A program made the position numbers and the translations under genes. Below the pieces are notes generated by a model, which did not search any database, was not told the origin of the DNA, and worked only from the letters and a program-made list of their open reading frames with translations. From the NCBI RefSeq assembly GCF_030409555.1, contig NZ_JAUFPU010000008.1:390035-454034 (forward strand): DNA of 64,000 bases. Reading direction: 5' to 3'. Source of the DNA: Chitinimonas viridis. Its GTDB lineage: Bacteria > Pseudomonadota > Gammaproteobacteria > Burkholderiales > Chitinimonadaceae. Of the stretch, positions 55,908 through 64,000 are shown one piece after another. How positions within the stretch are numbered: the first letter of the stretch is position 1; each line of letters starts with the position of its first letter.

Positions 55908-56264
55908 ATGTCCAAACTGTATCCACGGGGTTTCCTGCTGAGTCACCTGAGTGGCGAAGCCCGATTGTTTTCAGCCTGGTGGGTGTTTTATGTGCTGGGC
56001 AAAGTCATGCTCTATCTGCCGGCAGGGGGATTTTTTGCCTGGGTGCTGATCAGCAAGCGGTTTCATGAACTGGACATGGTGCTGTTCAAGCAGGTGGCAT
56101 TGGGCTGGTTCTGCCTGTTGGTGCTGCATGGGTTGCTGGCATCCTGGGTGGTGTGGCGCTGCGCCAGCAACAGCAGCAGCCCGGTATGGACCTGGCTGGC
56201 CAGAGGGGTGGTGATCCTCAGCCTTCCCAGCCTGGCCGGGGGCTTGCCGGAGTTTCTGCATTGA
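55908..56264 (+). CDS. Small membrane protein, unknown
   Basis: A 118-residue protein with about three hydrophobic segments: FSAWWVFYVLGKVMLYLPAG, ALGWFCLLVLHGLLASWVVW and WLARGVVILSLPSLAGG. It is translated from ATG 55908. It overlaps the next gene by 4 bases (TTGA), so they form a pair. No family is recognised. Confidence 0.65.
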   Translation: MSKLYPRGFLLSHLSGEARLFSAWWVFYVLGKVMLYLPAGGFFAWVLISKRFHELDMVLFKQVALGWFCLLVLHGLLASWVVWRCASNSSSPVWTWLARGVVILSLPSLAGGLPEFLH

Positions 56265-56800
56265 GCCCCTCTGGGGACACCCTGCTGGTTGAGCTGGCCG
56301 AGCTGGACCTACTGACCCTGACCCAGCACACTGAGGCGGCCGGCGACACCATCAGCCTGGAGCAACGCATGGTTCAACTGGCAGCGTCGCAGCAAGCTGG
56401 CCACCCCTTTGTGCTGGTGCGGCGCGAGGGCAGGGTGGTGGCTTATGCCAATTATTCGCCCCATGAGTCGGTTTGCTGGTTTGTCCTGATGCTTAACATT
56501 CACCCTGCTTGGCGCACGCCTGCAGTGCTGGGAGAGCTGGTGCGCTATTCCCATGCTTTGTTTGCAGAGCGTGGTGTTGAGCGTCTGGTATCCCATGTCT
56601 ACCGTACCAATGCGGCATCGGTACGTTTTCATCGCCGCCTGGGATTCACGGTAGCAAGGGAAAATACGCGTGGCTTTGAGTTTCAGGCCAGGGTGGATGA
56701 TCTGATATTGCCTGAGCGCTTGGGCGGGTTGCAGCAAGCGCCGCTACGCGGGGTGGAGCCAGCGGCGCCAAATCCAGCCATAGGCTACGGTGCGGTGTAA
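56261..56800 (+). CDS. GNAT acetyltransferase, TTG start
   Basis: A 179-residue acetyltransferase with HPFVLVRREGRVVAYANYSP, the core strand CWFVLMLNIHPAWR and RTNAASVRFHRRLGF. I place the start at TTG 56261: GGAG lies 8 bases upstream and the codon overlaps the previous stop (TTGA). The frame further upstream only covers the previous gene. The acceptor is unknown. Confidence 0.7.
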   Translation: MSPSGDTLLVELAELDLLTLTQHTEAAGDTISLEQRMVQLAASQQAGHPFVLVRREGRVVAYANYSPHESVCWFVLMLNIHPAWRTPAVLGELVRYSHALFAERGVERLVSHVYRTNAASVRFHRRLGFTVARENTRGFEFQARVDDLILPERLGGLQQAPLRGVEPAAPNPAIGYGAV

Positions 56801-56900
56801 AGCGGTACGATGGGCGCGCACCGTGACGGGTGTAACGGTATGGTAGTAAAGCAACGACATCGGCATACTTCGCCTGATTCCAACTCTTGATGGCAAAATC

Positions 56901-57314
56901 ATGAAGCAAATTTTCGCCCTGGTCCTGTTACTGCTGCCAGCCACTGCACTGGCTGAATGCAAGGAACTGCTGGACCGTGCGACGCCGCAGATACAAGCGG
57001 CCTACGATGCGGACATGCGCATGCAGGGCCGACTCAAGAGCCTGGCCAACAGCACGGTGGAACAGCTGTGCCAAGCTGCCCCCACCGTCCAGGCCGAATT
57101 GAGCCAGGCCTGGTGGTTGGCCACGCAGGTGGAGGTGGTGCTGAGTGAGGTGGTGAACAACGCCAGTTGCAGCGAGGGTGTGCGCAAGCAGGCTGAAACT
57201 ACGCGCAGCAGCTACAGTGCGGCTGCAAAACGCCTGGTGCTTGCGCGCAATGGCATGGAAGACAAGGCGGGTCTGCACTGCAAGGCAGCGGCTACGCCAA
57301 CTGCTGCTCCTTGA
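56901..57314 (+). CDS. Secreted small helical protein, unknown
   Basis: A 137-residue protein with a signal peptide (LAE-C, about residue 19). The mature part is helical and contains four Cys residues that could form two disulfides. No enzyme motif is seen. It stands alone between the GNAT and nudB genes. Confidence 0.6.
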   Translation: MKQIFALVLLLLPATALAECKELLDRATPQIQAAYDADMRMQGRLKSLANSTVEQLCQAAPTVQAELSQAWWLATQVEVVLSEVVNNASCSEGVRKQAETTRSSYSAAAKRLVLARNGMEDKAGLHCKAAATPTAAP

Positions 57315-57395
57315 GTTGGCGGCCCAATGTGGCCGGCCTTTGCGTTAGGCCATGCTGGCGCTGGCCAGGCTGATGGTGCGGGGCGCTTGCGTGAC

Positions 57396-57878
57396 TCAGG
57401 CGTGGCCTTGGGGAAGCATGCTGGCGCCAAACTTCTCGGCCATCTCGGGCAGCATGCGCAGGGCATCGGCATTGGAGGGTGAGAAAACCGCCTCGGCCGC
57501 CACGTTCCAGTCCCGCCACAACCAGCCTGTATGCTCGCGCGGTGCCAACTGCGGCTCAAAGCGTTCGCTCACCAGCAGGCCGAATACATGCTCGGTATTC
57601 ATGGTTACACCCGGTGCGTAGCGATGGCGCCAGATCTCGAAGATTTCCCACTCATTGGTAATGCCCCAATCCTGCAGTTCGTGCTGGCTGGCATCAATGC
57701 CAAGCTCCTCCTGCAGCTCCCGTATCGCAGTCTGGCGAGGCGTCTCATCGTCTTCCAGGCTGCCCGTCACGTTCTGCCAGGCATCCTTGTAATCGGTGCG
57801 TTCAATGATGAGCGATTGCAGTTCAGGGGTGTAAACCACCACCAGGACAGATTCAGGGCGCTTGTAGGGCTTGGTCAT
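57396..57878 (-). CDS. nudB: Dihydroneopterin triphosphate diphosphatase (Nudix)
   Basis: The 160-residue hydrolase starts YKRPESVLVVVY as NudB does. Its Nudix box GSLEDDETPRQTAIRELQEE followed by LGI fits G-x5-E-x7-REUxEExGU. It removes pyrophosphate from dihydroneopterin triphosphate in folate synthesis. WQNVTGSLE and NEWEIFEIWRHRY are close to E. coli NudB. Confidence 0.85.
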   Translation of the reverse strand: MTKPYKRPESVLVVVYTPELQSLIIERTDYKDAWQNVTGSLEDDETPRQTAIRELQEELGIDASQHELQDWGITNEWEIFEIWRHRYAPGVTMNTEHVFGLLVSERFEPQLAPREHTGWLWRDWNVAAEAVFSPSNADALRMLPEMAEKFGASMLPQGHA

Positions 57879-58068
57879 GAGGCGGACGATCGGGCGTGGG
57901 AAGTGGCGCTATTCTAAGGCATGTTGAGGACTAGGGTTTGTTGGGCCACCTGGATTTAGAGCAGCTTTTAAAACCTAACGGGTGTTGTTGCCCTGGCTTG
58001 CACTACCCACCTACTACTTGGTCACAAGCGCCTACTTGTGTCAGCCAGAGTCACTATGCCGGGTTTTG

Positions 58069-58260
58069 TCAGCGCTTGCCCAGCGCAGCCTCGATCTTCT
58101 TGTCGGTCTTGTATTGCGACAAGGCATAGGCGGCCCAGATGGCTGCCGGTATCCAGCCCAGCACCGTCAGTTGCAGGATCAGGCAGATAAGGCCGGCAAT
58201 GGGGCGGCCTATGGTGAAGAACAGCAGAAACGGCAGAAAGATGGCGATAATCAGGCGCAT
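58069..58260 (-). CDS. Pmp3/YqaE-family small membrane protein
   Basis: The 63-residue protein has two hydrophobic helices (IIAIFLPFLLFFTIGRPI and LICLILQLTVLGWIPAAIWA) and a polar C-tail, as in Pmp3/YqaE stress-linked proteolipids. The P-F/P-A turn and the WIPAAIWAAY segment are typical. It follows the TetR gene on the same strand after 14 bases. Confidence 0.82.
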   Translation of the reverse strand: MRLIIAIFLPFLLFFTIGRPIAGLICLILQLTVLGWIPAAIWAAYALSQYKTDKKIEAALGKR

Positions 58261-58274
58261 GCTGGGGGTCCTGG

Positions 58275-58907
58275 TCAGGCGGGTTTGTAGCGAGCTTCGA
58301 TTTGCTCGAACACCGGCATGAAGCTCGGCTGTACGTAGGGCTTGAACAGGGCCAGTACGTGGCGGGCACCTTGCTTGCCGGTTTCTTCGCTGATGGGGCG
58401 GTCGGGATGGATGGTTTGCTGGAAGGCAAACCAGAACTTCACCACCATCCAGGTATTGGTCGCCAGCGGCATGATCTCATCCGGCTTGATGTTAATGAAG
58501 CCGATGGCGGCAAATTCGCCAAAGGCCTTGGCCAGGATGGGAGCAAGCTCGTTCTTGACGTAGCTGTGGTAGTCGGTCTGGAGCTGCGGGCTGCGGCTGA
58601 GCAGGCCGGGCAGGTCGTAGAACATGAAGCGATACTGCCACATGGCGGCAAAGGCGGCATCCAGGTAGCGGCCCAGATCCTCAGGCTCCAGTACCCGGTG
58701 TTCCGGCACCTGCAGGTGCTTGCGCATGTAGTCGATATAGAGCTGGAAAATCTGGTAGACGATCTCTTCCTTGTTGCGGAAGTGATAGTAGAGATTGCCA
58801 GGGCTGATACCCAGGTGGGCCGCGATATGGTTGGTGGTAATCGGGCGCTCACCATGCTCGTTGAAGAGCATGAGGCTTTCCTGGACGATGCGGTCGTAGG
58901 TCTTCAT
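58275..58907 (-). CDS. TetR-family regulator
   Basis: A 210-residue repressor-like protein with a TetR helix-turn-helix (ITTNHIAAHLGISPGNLYYHF) and a C-terminal ligand domain. The start is ATG 58907; a GTG just upstream (58910) is in frame. It is likely co-transcribed with the Pmp3 gene. The ligand is unknown. Confidence 0.85.
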   Translation of the reverse strand: MKTYDRIVQESLMLFNEHGERPITTNHIAAHLGISPGNLYYHFRNKEEIVYQIFQLYIDYMRKHLQVPEHRVLEPEDLGRYLDAAFAAMWQYRFMFYDLPGLLSRSPQLQTDYHSYVKNELAPILAKAFGEFAAIGFINIKPDEIMPLATNTWMVVKFWFAFQQTIHPDRPISEETGKQGARHVLALFKPYVQPSFMPVFEQIEARYKPA

Positions 58908-59041
58908 CACGATAGGTGGTGGCGTAAGGATGACGTAATCTTACTAGGTTTGAGCTGCAGCTCTAGAAAAAGCTGCACAAACAGGCATCGGGCGACGCAA
59001 TGGCTGCGTGAGGATGGCTGTTAAAACTTGAGAAGGGGAGG

Positions 59042-59138
59042 TGGCGAGCCCGACCCCCGGCACTTGCCTGCACCGCTGTGGCTGCTTCCTTCCGGACCTG
59101 ACCAGATTCACGACTTGGCAATGCGGGGAGACCCGCCA
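59042..59138 (-). ncRNA. ffs: Bacterial signal recognition particle RNA (4.5S)
   Basis: Read on the minus strand, this 97-base region holds the universal SRP core GGTCAGGTCCGGAAGGAAGC, which forms the Ffh-binding loop. The ends TGGCGGGTCTCCCC and the GGGTCGGGCTCGCC part pair to close the hairpin. It guides inner-membrane and secreted proteins to the translocon. The exact ends are estimated from pairing. Confidence 0.92.
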
Positions 59139-59180
59139 TTGAGACAACATTCGGCGCCAGCGCGACGAACAGACAGCATT

Positions 59181-60485
59181 CTACACACTGCCGGGCCGTA
59201 CGTCGAATTCGGAAGGGCCCTGCCATAGCAAATCGCCGCAAAGCACATGCTGCTGGCCGTGCAGCGTAATGCCCAGCGATAGCGTTACGCACTGTTCTTC
59301 GCCCACGATCGATAGATAAGGGCGTGAAATCTGTAGCTCGCCAAAGCGCTTCATGGCTTGACGAAAATAGTGCCGGCGTGACCAGATGGCGCCGCGGGCA
59401 TCGTCCAGTGGCGAAAAGCGCGGGGCTTTCTCGCTGGTTGGTGCGGTGGGAGTCAGGTTGGCGCCCACCTGTCGGCCCTCTGCATCGAGCAGAAAACAGC
59501 GTATGGCGGCGGGCTCATCCATGAACGGTTGGGCGGCTAGGCCAAATGCATCGCCATCGGCCAAACGGGCCGCGCCTTTCAGCAGGGCGGTCCGATAGGG
59601 GGCCAACTGCCGTTGCGTCTGGTCTATTTCCTCACGCACATGGGTGTTGAAGTGTTGCCAGAGGGTATCGAACACTGGGTTGGCAGGCTCGGCGGAGAGA
59701 ATGCTGGGGCTGGGGCGAGCGAAATAGTAGCCCTGAACCAGATCACAGTCGGCCTCCAGTGCCAGCAGGGCTTCCTCTTCGGTTTCAATGCCCTCGGCCA
59801 GGACCAGGGAGCCGGCCTCATGCAGCAGGCTGACCAAGCCTGGCAGTATCAGCCGCGCTTCGCGGTTTTCCGAGGCATCGGCAATCAGGGTGCGGTCGAG
59901 CTTGACGATATCGGGGCGCAGGCGCCAGACGCGATCCACATTGGAGTGGCCGGCGCCAAAGTCATCGATGGCGATAAGGCAGCCCATGTCGCGGAAGTAA
60001 TCTACGGCACGACTGAGGGCGCGGTTGTTTTCTATCGCGGTTTCCAGCACCTCCACTACCACCTGCTGTGGCGGCAGCTGCAGCTTGTCCAGCATCTCCG
60101 GGAAGAAGCGGCCGTATTGGCCTGCATGGGCAAAGGCATTGGGTTCGGCATTCAGGAACAGCCAGTGCGCTGGCTCCTGGCAGGCCTGCATCTGGGTGAC
60201 AAAGTTGCGGGTATGCAGCAGGCGGGAAAGCCGATCCAGTGTCACCAGCTCGGATTCGGAACGGGCGGAGGCAAACACGGTGTAGGGCGACAGCACCTTG
60301 CCTGCATCGGACCAGGCTCGCATCAGGCCCTCATGGCCGACTACCCGGCGGTGGGCGAAGCTGTAAATGGGCTGGAAGTGGCTATGCAGCACGAAGCTGG
60401 CATGGCGGGCAATATGCTGCTCGCCCTCGACCTGGCAAAGGTCGAGCAAGGTATCGAGCTGGTAAGGTGCATGGATGGGTGGCAT
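59181..60485 (-). CDS. EAL-domain cyclic-di-GMP phosphodiesterase-like protein
   Basis: A 434-residue cytoplasmic protein with an EAL domain (about 35-270). The signature is EGL rather than EAL (GHEGLMRAW). NAEPNAF, LETAIEN, IDDFGAGHSN, DIVKLDRTLI and AEGIETEEE are intact, so catalysis is possible. The C-terminal part (about 280-434) is a PDE-associated sensor-like domain. ATG 60485 is chosen; TTG 60491 is in frame. Confidence 0.85.
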   Translation of the reverse strand: MPPIHAPYQLDTLLDLCQVEGEQHIARHASFVLHSHFQPIYSFAHRRVVGHEGLMRAWSDAGKVLSPYTVFASARSESELVTLDRLSRLLHTRNFVTQMQACQEPAHWLFLNAEPNAFAHAGQYGRFFPEMLDKLQLPPQQVVVEVLETAIENNRALSRAVDYFRDMGCLIAIDDFGAGHSNVDRVWRLRPDIVKLDRTLIADASENREARLILPGLVSLLHEAGSLVLAEGIETEEEALLALEADCDLVQGYYFARPSPSILSAEPANPVFDTLWQHFNTHVREEIDQTQRQLAPYRTALLKGAARLADGDAFGLAAQPFMDEPAAIRCFLLDAEGRQVGANLTPTAPTSEKAPRFSPLDDARGAIWSRRHYFRQAMKRFGELQISRPYLSIVGEEQCVTLSLGITLHGQQHVLCGDLLWQGPSEFDVRPGSV

Positions 60486-60508
60486 GGACAATGACGGTTC
60501 TATCCCAA

Positions 60509-61528
60509 TCAGCTTGCTGACAGTTCACCACGTAGATTGACTGGTAGGGTGTCCTCCCAGCCTAGCACGCCGCGTGGCTGCGATAGCAGGAAGTACAGCT
60601 TGGCTAGTGCGGCTTCGGGTGTGAGATCCTGACCTGAGATCAGGCCAGCGCGGCTGAGGGCCGTGCCGGCGGCATAGCTATCGCTGACCTTGCCCGAGAT
60701 GCACTGGGTGACATTGAGCAGCACGGTGCCACGCCGGGCTGCGCTGGCGAAGGCTGCCAGCAGCGCCGTATCGGCGTCGGGCGCGTTGCCTGCGCCAAAG
60801 CTTTCGAGCACCACGGCAGCGAGGGCGGGTTCGGCCTGTAACAGGTGCTCCATCATTCTCGCCGTATTGCCCGGGTAGAGCTTGAGACCAACGATGGCGA
60901 GGTCCGGGTTAATCTGATGTGCCTTGAATGGCGCGGCAGGCTTGGGCAGGCATAGTGCCGGGTTGAATTCATGGTGCCCCTGCACCCGGCCCAAGATGGG
61001 GTAGTTGGGCGAACCAAAGGCGCCGATCTCGGCTCCCCATAGCTTGCGTGCGCGGTTGCCGCGTAGCAGCTGGCGATTGAAGGCCACGCAGACTTCATAG
61101 AGCTTGGATTCGGTAGCCCAGTGGAAGGCATCCACCAGGTTCTGCTCGGCATCGTTGGGCTGCTCGGCCAGCGGCACCATGGCGCCGGTGACGATGACCG
61201 GCTTGGCCAGGTTCTCCAGCATGAAGCTGAGTCCCGAGGCGGTGTAGGCCAGCGTGTCGGTACCGTGGATGATGACAAAGCCGTCGTGGCTGTCATAGTT
61301 GGCAGCGATATCGGCTGCCATGGTGTTCCAGTGGGCCGGCTGAAGGTTGCTGCTGTCTATCAGCGGGGCGTATTCCTTCAGCGTATAGGCGGGGAAGCCT
61401 GGGGTGCGCCCGGCAATGCGGGCCAGCTCCTGCGGCAGATAGCCGGCGACCGGGGCATAGCCGCTGGCGGTGGATTGCATGCCGATGGTGCCGCCGGCAT
61501 AGATGACAAATAGGCGCTTGTGGGGCAT
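60509..61528 (-). CDS. ansA: L-asparaginase, type I (cytoplasmic)
   Basis: The 339-residue enzyme hydrolyses asparagine to aspartate and ammonia. Catalytic motifs AGGTIGM (first Thr) and HGTDTLAYTAS (second Thr/Asp) are present. No signal peptide is seen, which fits the type I cytoplasmic AnsA. The gene lies upstream of the EAL gene on the same strand and diverges from smpB. Confidence 0.92.
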   Translation of the reverse strand: MPHKRLFVIYAGGTIGMQSTASGYAPVAGYLPQELARIAGRTPGFPAYTLKEYAPLIDSSNLQPAHWNTMAADIAANYDSHDGFVIIHGTDTLAYTASGLSFMLENLAKPVIVTGAMVPLAEQPNDAEQNLVDAFHWATESKLYEVCVAFNRQLLRGNRARKLWGAEIGAFGSPNYPILGRVQGHHEFNPALCLPKPAAPFKAHQINPDLAIVGLKLYPGNTARMMEHLLQAEPALAAVVLESFGAGNAPDADTALLAAFASAARRGTVLLNVTQCISGKVSDSYAAGTALSRAGLISGQDLTPEAALAKLYFLLSQPRGVLGWEDTLPVNLRGELSAS

Positions 61529-61641
61529 GGCGTTGTCGATTCAGTTAATATCGGCGCTTTGAATTGTTATGCGCGGAAGTGCGCAGTCGTCCACGGTGGC
61601 GACGGCGGGACTTTACCGCGCTCTGCAGAACGCATCCAGCC

Positions 61642-62091
61642 ATGTCCATAGTTGATAACCGTAAAGCGTTTCACGATTACTTCATTGAAGAGAAGTATGA
61701 GGCCGGCCTTGTGCTCGAGGGCTGGGAGGTCAAGTCCATTCGCGCCGGCAAGGTGCAGATCAAGGAAGGCTACGTCATCTTGCGTAACGGCGCCTTTTAT
61801 CTGGTAGGCGCCCATATCTCGCCGCTGACCAGCGCCTCCACCCATATCGTGCCGGACCCGACCCGCAGCCGTAAGCTGCTGCTGAACCAGGCCGAGATCA
61901 ATAAGCTCATAGGTCGGGTGGAGCGCTCGGGTTATACCCTGGCGCCACTGGACATGCATTTCAAGGGTGGCCGCATCAAGCTGTCTGTGGGTCTTGCCAA
62001 GGGCAAGAAACTGCATGACAAGCGTGATAGCGAGAGGACCAAGGATGCCCAGCGCGAGATACAGCGGGCGATGAAGGTGCACAAGCGTTGA
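61642..62091 (+). CDS. smpB: SsrA-binding protein
   Basis: The 149-residue protein binds tmRNA and rescues stalled ribosomes. [30 protein letters not shown] and a basic tail [19 protein letters not shown] are classic. The start is ATG 61642. The tmRNA gene is not adjacent. Confidence 0.95.
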   Translation: MSIVDNRKAFHDYFIEEKYEAGLVLEGWEVKSIRAGKVQIKEGYVILRNGAFYLVGAHISPLTSASTHIVPDPTRSRKLLLNQAEINKLIGRVERSGYTLAPLDMHFKGGRIKLSVGLAKGKKLHDKRDSERTKDAQREIQRAMKVHKR

Positions 62092-62372
62092 GAGCCTGAT
62101 GTGAGCATACAAGCGTCATAGGGTAGTTACATGCAGCTCGTGCAACCGGGCAACCCGGGTGCTTGGCGTTGGCCGCCTTTCAAGTAGCGGCTCTCCCAGC
62201 TCTGGCCACACCTCTACGATCCCCGCAGGCGGGCTAGCACGCCTTGGCGTGTGTGTGGGCCGTTAGATTGGTGTAATTGTTCATACCGGTGACGGGCTGA
62301 TTTTGGCTATAACACCGGCATGAACCTTGTATTACACCCCTTGATCAAGCCGCTTGCCGGTACCTGCCGTCC
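62092..62372. other. Gap between smpB and the degenerate GGDEF gene
   Basis: About 280 bases. I see no tmRNA, tRNA or gene. Small stems are present (CACGCC-TT-GGCGTG near 62235). TAGCGGCTCT at 62183-62192 resembles the end of the TIR repeats but lacks the rest. Confidence 0.35.
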
Positions 62373-63536
62373 ATGAGTTTTCTCAGCATCCCCACCTTGC
62401 TGCTGGCCGAATCGTTGATGCTGCTGCAGCTGGCAGCGTTGGTCTATGTAAGCGGTATACGGGTACGCAGCATCATGAGCGGGCCGCGTATCTGGGCGTT
62501 TGGGCTGTTGGCCTATGCCGCTTCGCTGTTCACGTTTTCCCTGGTGCTGACCAGCCTGCCGCGTTGGGGGGCGCTGCCGGATTTTCTGGCCAGCCTGGGT
62601 TGTGCCGGTATTTTGCTGGGTATCGATGATTTCTTCGAACGACCCAGGCGTTGGCGATTCGTGCTGGCGCTGTTGGCGGGCAATACCCTGGCGCTGTTGC
62701 TGCTGGGTGTGGTCTGGCCCGATTACCACGCCCGCCTGACCCTGTTCTCGATTACCCAGGTCGTGTTTGGCATCGCTGGTGTACGCGCTCTCAGGCAGCC
62801 GGTGCAACCGCAGCGCCGGTTGGGGCATACGCTGTTCCGCGGCATTATCTACGGCTGGTGCCTGGTCAATCTGCTGCGGCTGGTACTAGGGGTGATCTAC
62901 CCGACCGAGACCGGGGATCTGCATGCCTTGCGGGAGTTGGTGTTCTATGTGCTGGTGCTGTTCTTCGGCATCTGGCTGGCGCTGGGTTGCATGCTGCTGA
63001 TACATGAGCGCATAGCGGCCGAGCTGATGTATGCCACCAAGCAGGACCCCCTGACCAACTGCTTCAATCGGCGAGGCTTTGGCGAGATCGTGCAGGCGGA
63101 GGCCCGGCGCATAGAGCGCGCCTGGTCGCCGACATCCATGCTGCGAGTGGATATCGACAACTTCAAGCATCTTATCCAGCGCTATGGCATGAATGCGGGT
63201 GACGAGGCCTTGCTGCAGTTTGTCCGGGTGGTGCGCGAGGAATTGCGCGATGTGGACAGCTTTGCTCGCCTGGGCAGCGATGCCTTTGCCATTCTGTTGC
63301 TCAATGCGCCCAGCGATGGTGCCCAGAAGGTGGCGGAGCGATTGCGGCGACGGGTGGAGGACCTGGTGATCTACACCCCGAATGGCCCCCTCTGGTTTAC
63401 CGTGAGCATTGGTGTGACCAGCCTGGCAGAAGGGCAGAACGATGTGGACCTGTTGTTGGTGACGGCAGAGAAGGCGCTGGAGGCTGCCCAATCGACAGGG
63501 CAGAACAGGGTGCAGATATTGGCGATGTCGGTCTGA
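62373..63536 (+). CDS. Membrane GGDEF protein with degenerate active site
   Basis: A 387-residue protein with about six membrane helices (about 1-215) and a GGDEF domain (about 220-385). The active loop reads GSDAF (301-305): the second Gly and the essential Glu are replaced, so cyclase activity is unlikely. The inhibitory-site RxxD (RDVD) is kept, which fits a cyclic-di-GMP receptor. It lies between smpB and guaA. Confidence 0.82.
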   Translation: MSFLSIPTLLLAESLMLLQLAALVYVSGIRVRSIMSGPRIWAFGLLAYAASLFTFSLVLTSLPRWGALPDFLASLGCAGILLGIDDFFERPRRWRFVLALLAGNTLALLLLGVVWPDYHARLTLFSITQVVFGIAGVRALRQPVQPQRRLGHTLFRGIIYGWCLVNLLRLVLGVIYPTETGDLHALRELVFYVLVLFFGIWLALGCMLLIHERIAAELMYATKQDPLTNCFNRRGFGEIVQAEARRIERAWSPTSMLRVDIDNFKHLIQRYGMNAGDEALLQFVRVVREELRDVDSFARLGSDAFAILLLNAPSDGAQKVAERLRRRVEDLVIYTPNGPLWFTVSIGVTSLAEGQNDVDLLLVTAEKALEAAQSTGQNRVQILAMSV

Positions 63537-63695
63537 GCCGGCTGGTTGCGAGGCGGCATGCCGGCGGGTCTTGGCAGGGGGATGGCCCATGTTCTCAGCG
63601 TCATCCGGGCGCTTGCCTGCCTATGCCCTGTGCAATCCGCCCTTCGCTTGCTCGCCGTGCTCCTGTAAAATCCGGTTTTTGCACGGAAGGCCGCC

Positions 63696-64000
63696 ATGGA
63701 CAAAATCCTTATCCTCGACTTCGGCTCGCAAGTCGCTCAGCTGATTGCCCGCCGCGTCCGCGAGGCGCATGTCTACTGCGAACTGCATCCCTATGACATG
63801 CCCTTGGCCGATATCCAGGCTTTCAATCCCAAGGCCATTATCCTGTCTGGCGGCCCCAACTCGGTGTATGAGAGCGACTACCAGGCCGATGCCGGCCTGC
63901 TGCAGTTGGGTGTGCCCGTGCTGGGTATCTGCTACGGCATGCAATGGATGGCGCAAGTATTGGGCGGCAAGGTAGAGGCAGGCGCCAGCCGTGAGTTTGG
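63696..64000 (+). CDS. guaA: GMP synthase (glutamine-hydrolysing), 3' end cut
   Basis: The first 101 residues are visible, the start of the class-I amidotransferase domain. [31 protein letters not shown] and GICYGMQ with the nucleophile Cys are the GuaA hallmarks. AAGG lies before the ATG at 63696. It makes GMP from XMP and glutamine. The rest lies beyond the window. Confidence 0.95.
   Translation, partial: MDKILILDFGSQVAQLIARRVREAHVYCELHPYDMPLADIQAFNPKAIILSGGPNSVYESDYQADAGLLQLGVPVLGICYGMQWMAQVLGGKVEAGASREF

Noticed and set aside
62092-62372. tmRNA gene next to smpB
   Set aside because: No tRNA-Ala-like ends or tag-coding frame are seen; only small hairpins.
1-64000. CRISPR array, rRNA or tRNA genes
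   Set aside because: No regular spacer-repeat array and no rRNA core sequence or tRNA-like cloverleaf was noticed on either strand; a covariance-model scan would be decisive.

Overview
This 64 kb window comes from the chromosome of a GC-rich Gram-negative bacterium, most likely a betaproteobacterium. Supporting signs are a TonB-dependent outer-membrane receptor, a short 4.5S-type SRP RNA, a PhaM-like PHA-granule protein, a two-domain PutA beside an Lrp-type regulator, phenylalanine/tyrosine catabolism genes and smpB close to guaA. This placement rests on gene content only. Both edges cut genes: a DUF6265-like protein on the left and guaA on the right.

Layout. 0-9 kb: a TPR-GGDEF diguanylate cyclase, agmatinase, a large Oar-like TonB receptor and a secreted PhoD-type phosphatase. 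9-12 kb: an amidotransferase/ABM-monooxygenase pair divergent from a LysR regulator, with three evenly spaced inverted repeats between them, then two small membrane proteins. 12-24 kb: two chemotaxis receptors, a secreted M14 carboxypeptidase, an Lrp regulator divergent from putA, a quinone oxidoreductase and a Bcr/CflA-type exporter. 24-34 kb: a secreted lysyl-endopeptidase-like protease, malic enzyme maeB, a propeller-like lipoprotein, an NTF2-like protein, and a three-gene secreted cassette ending in an EndoU nuclease. 34-36 kb: ETF-ubiquinone oxidoreductase.

36-43 kb is the most unusual part. It is a minus-strand operon with a sigma-70-family sigma factor (GTG start), a 1043-residue protein of unknown function and a phage-tail-collar protein, all joined by overlapping stop and start codons. 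Three proteins of about 210 residues follow; two are clear paralogs and the third looks related. No sheath, tube, baseplate or ATPase genes of a contractile system are present, so I treat it as an undescribed sigma-factor-linked system.

43-64 kb is mostly housekeeping and catabolism: an L,D-transpeptidase, a serine hydrolase, an Lrp-regulated hpd/VOC/phhA/fah/maiA set for Phe/Tyr breakdown that lacks hmgA, an acyltransferase, a ybhP/small protein/clsB operon coupled by overlapping codons, nudB, a Pmp3 protein, a TetR regulator, the SRP RNA, an EAL protein, asparaginase, smpB, a degenerate GGDEF protein and guaA.

A family of intergenic repeats runs through the window. It has about 115 bp per full copy and inverted ends of AGAGCGGCTAACAAAACCC type. 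There are full copies near 29.1 and 31.9 kb, an internally deleted copy just after putA, and a diverged copy inside the sigma-factor operon.
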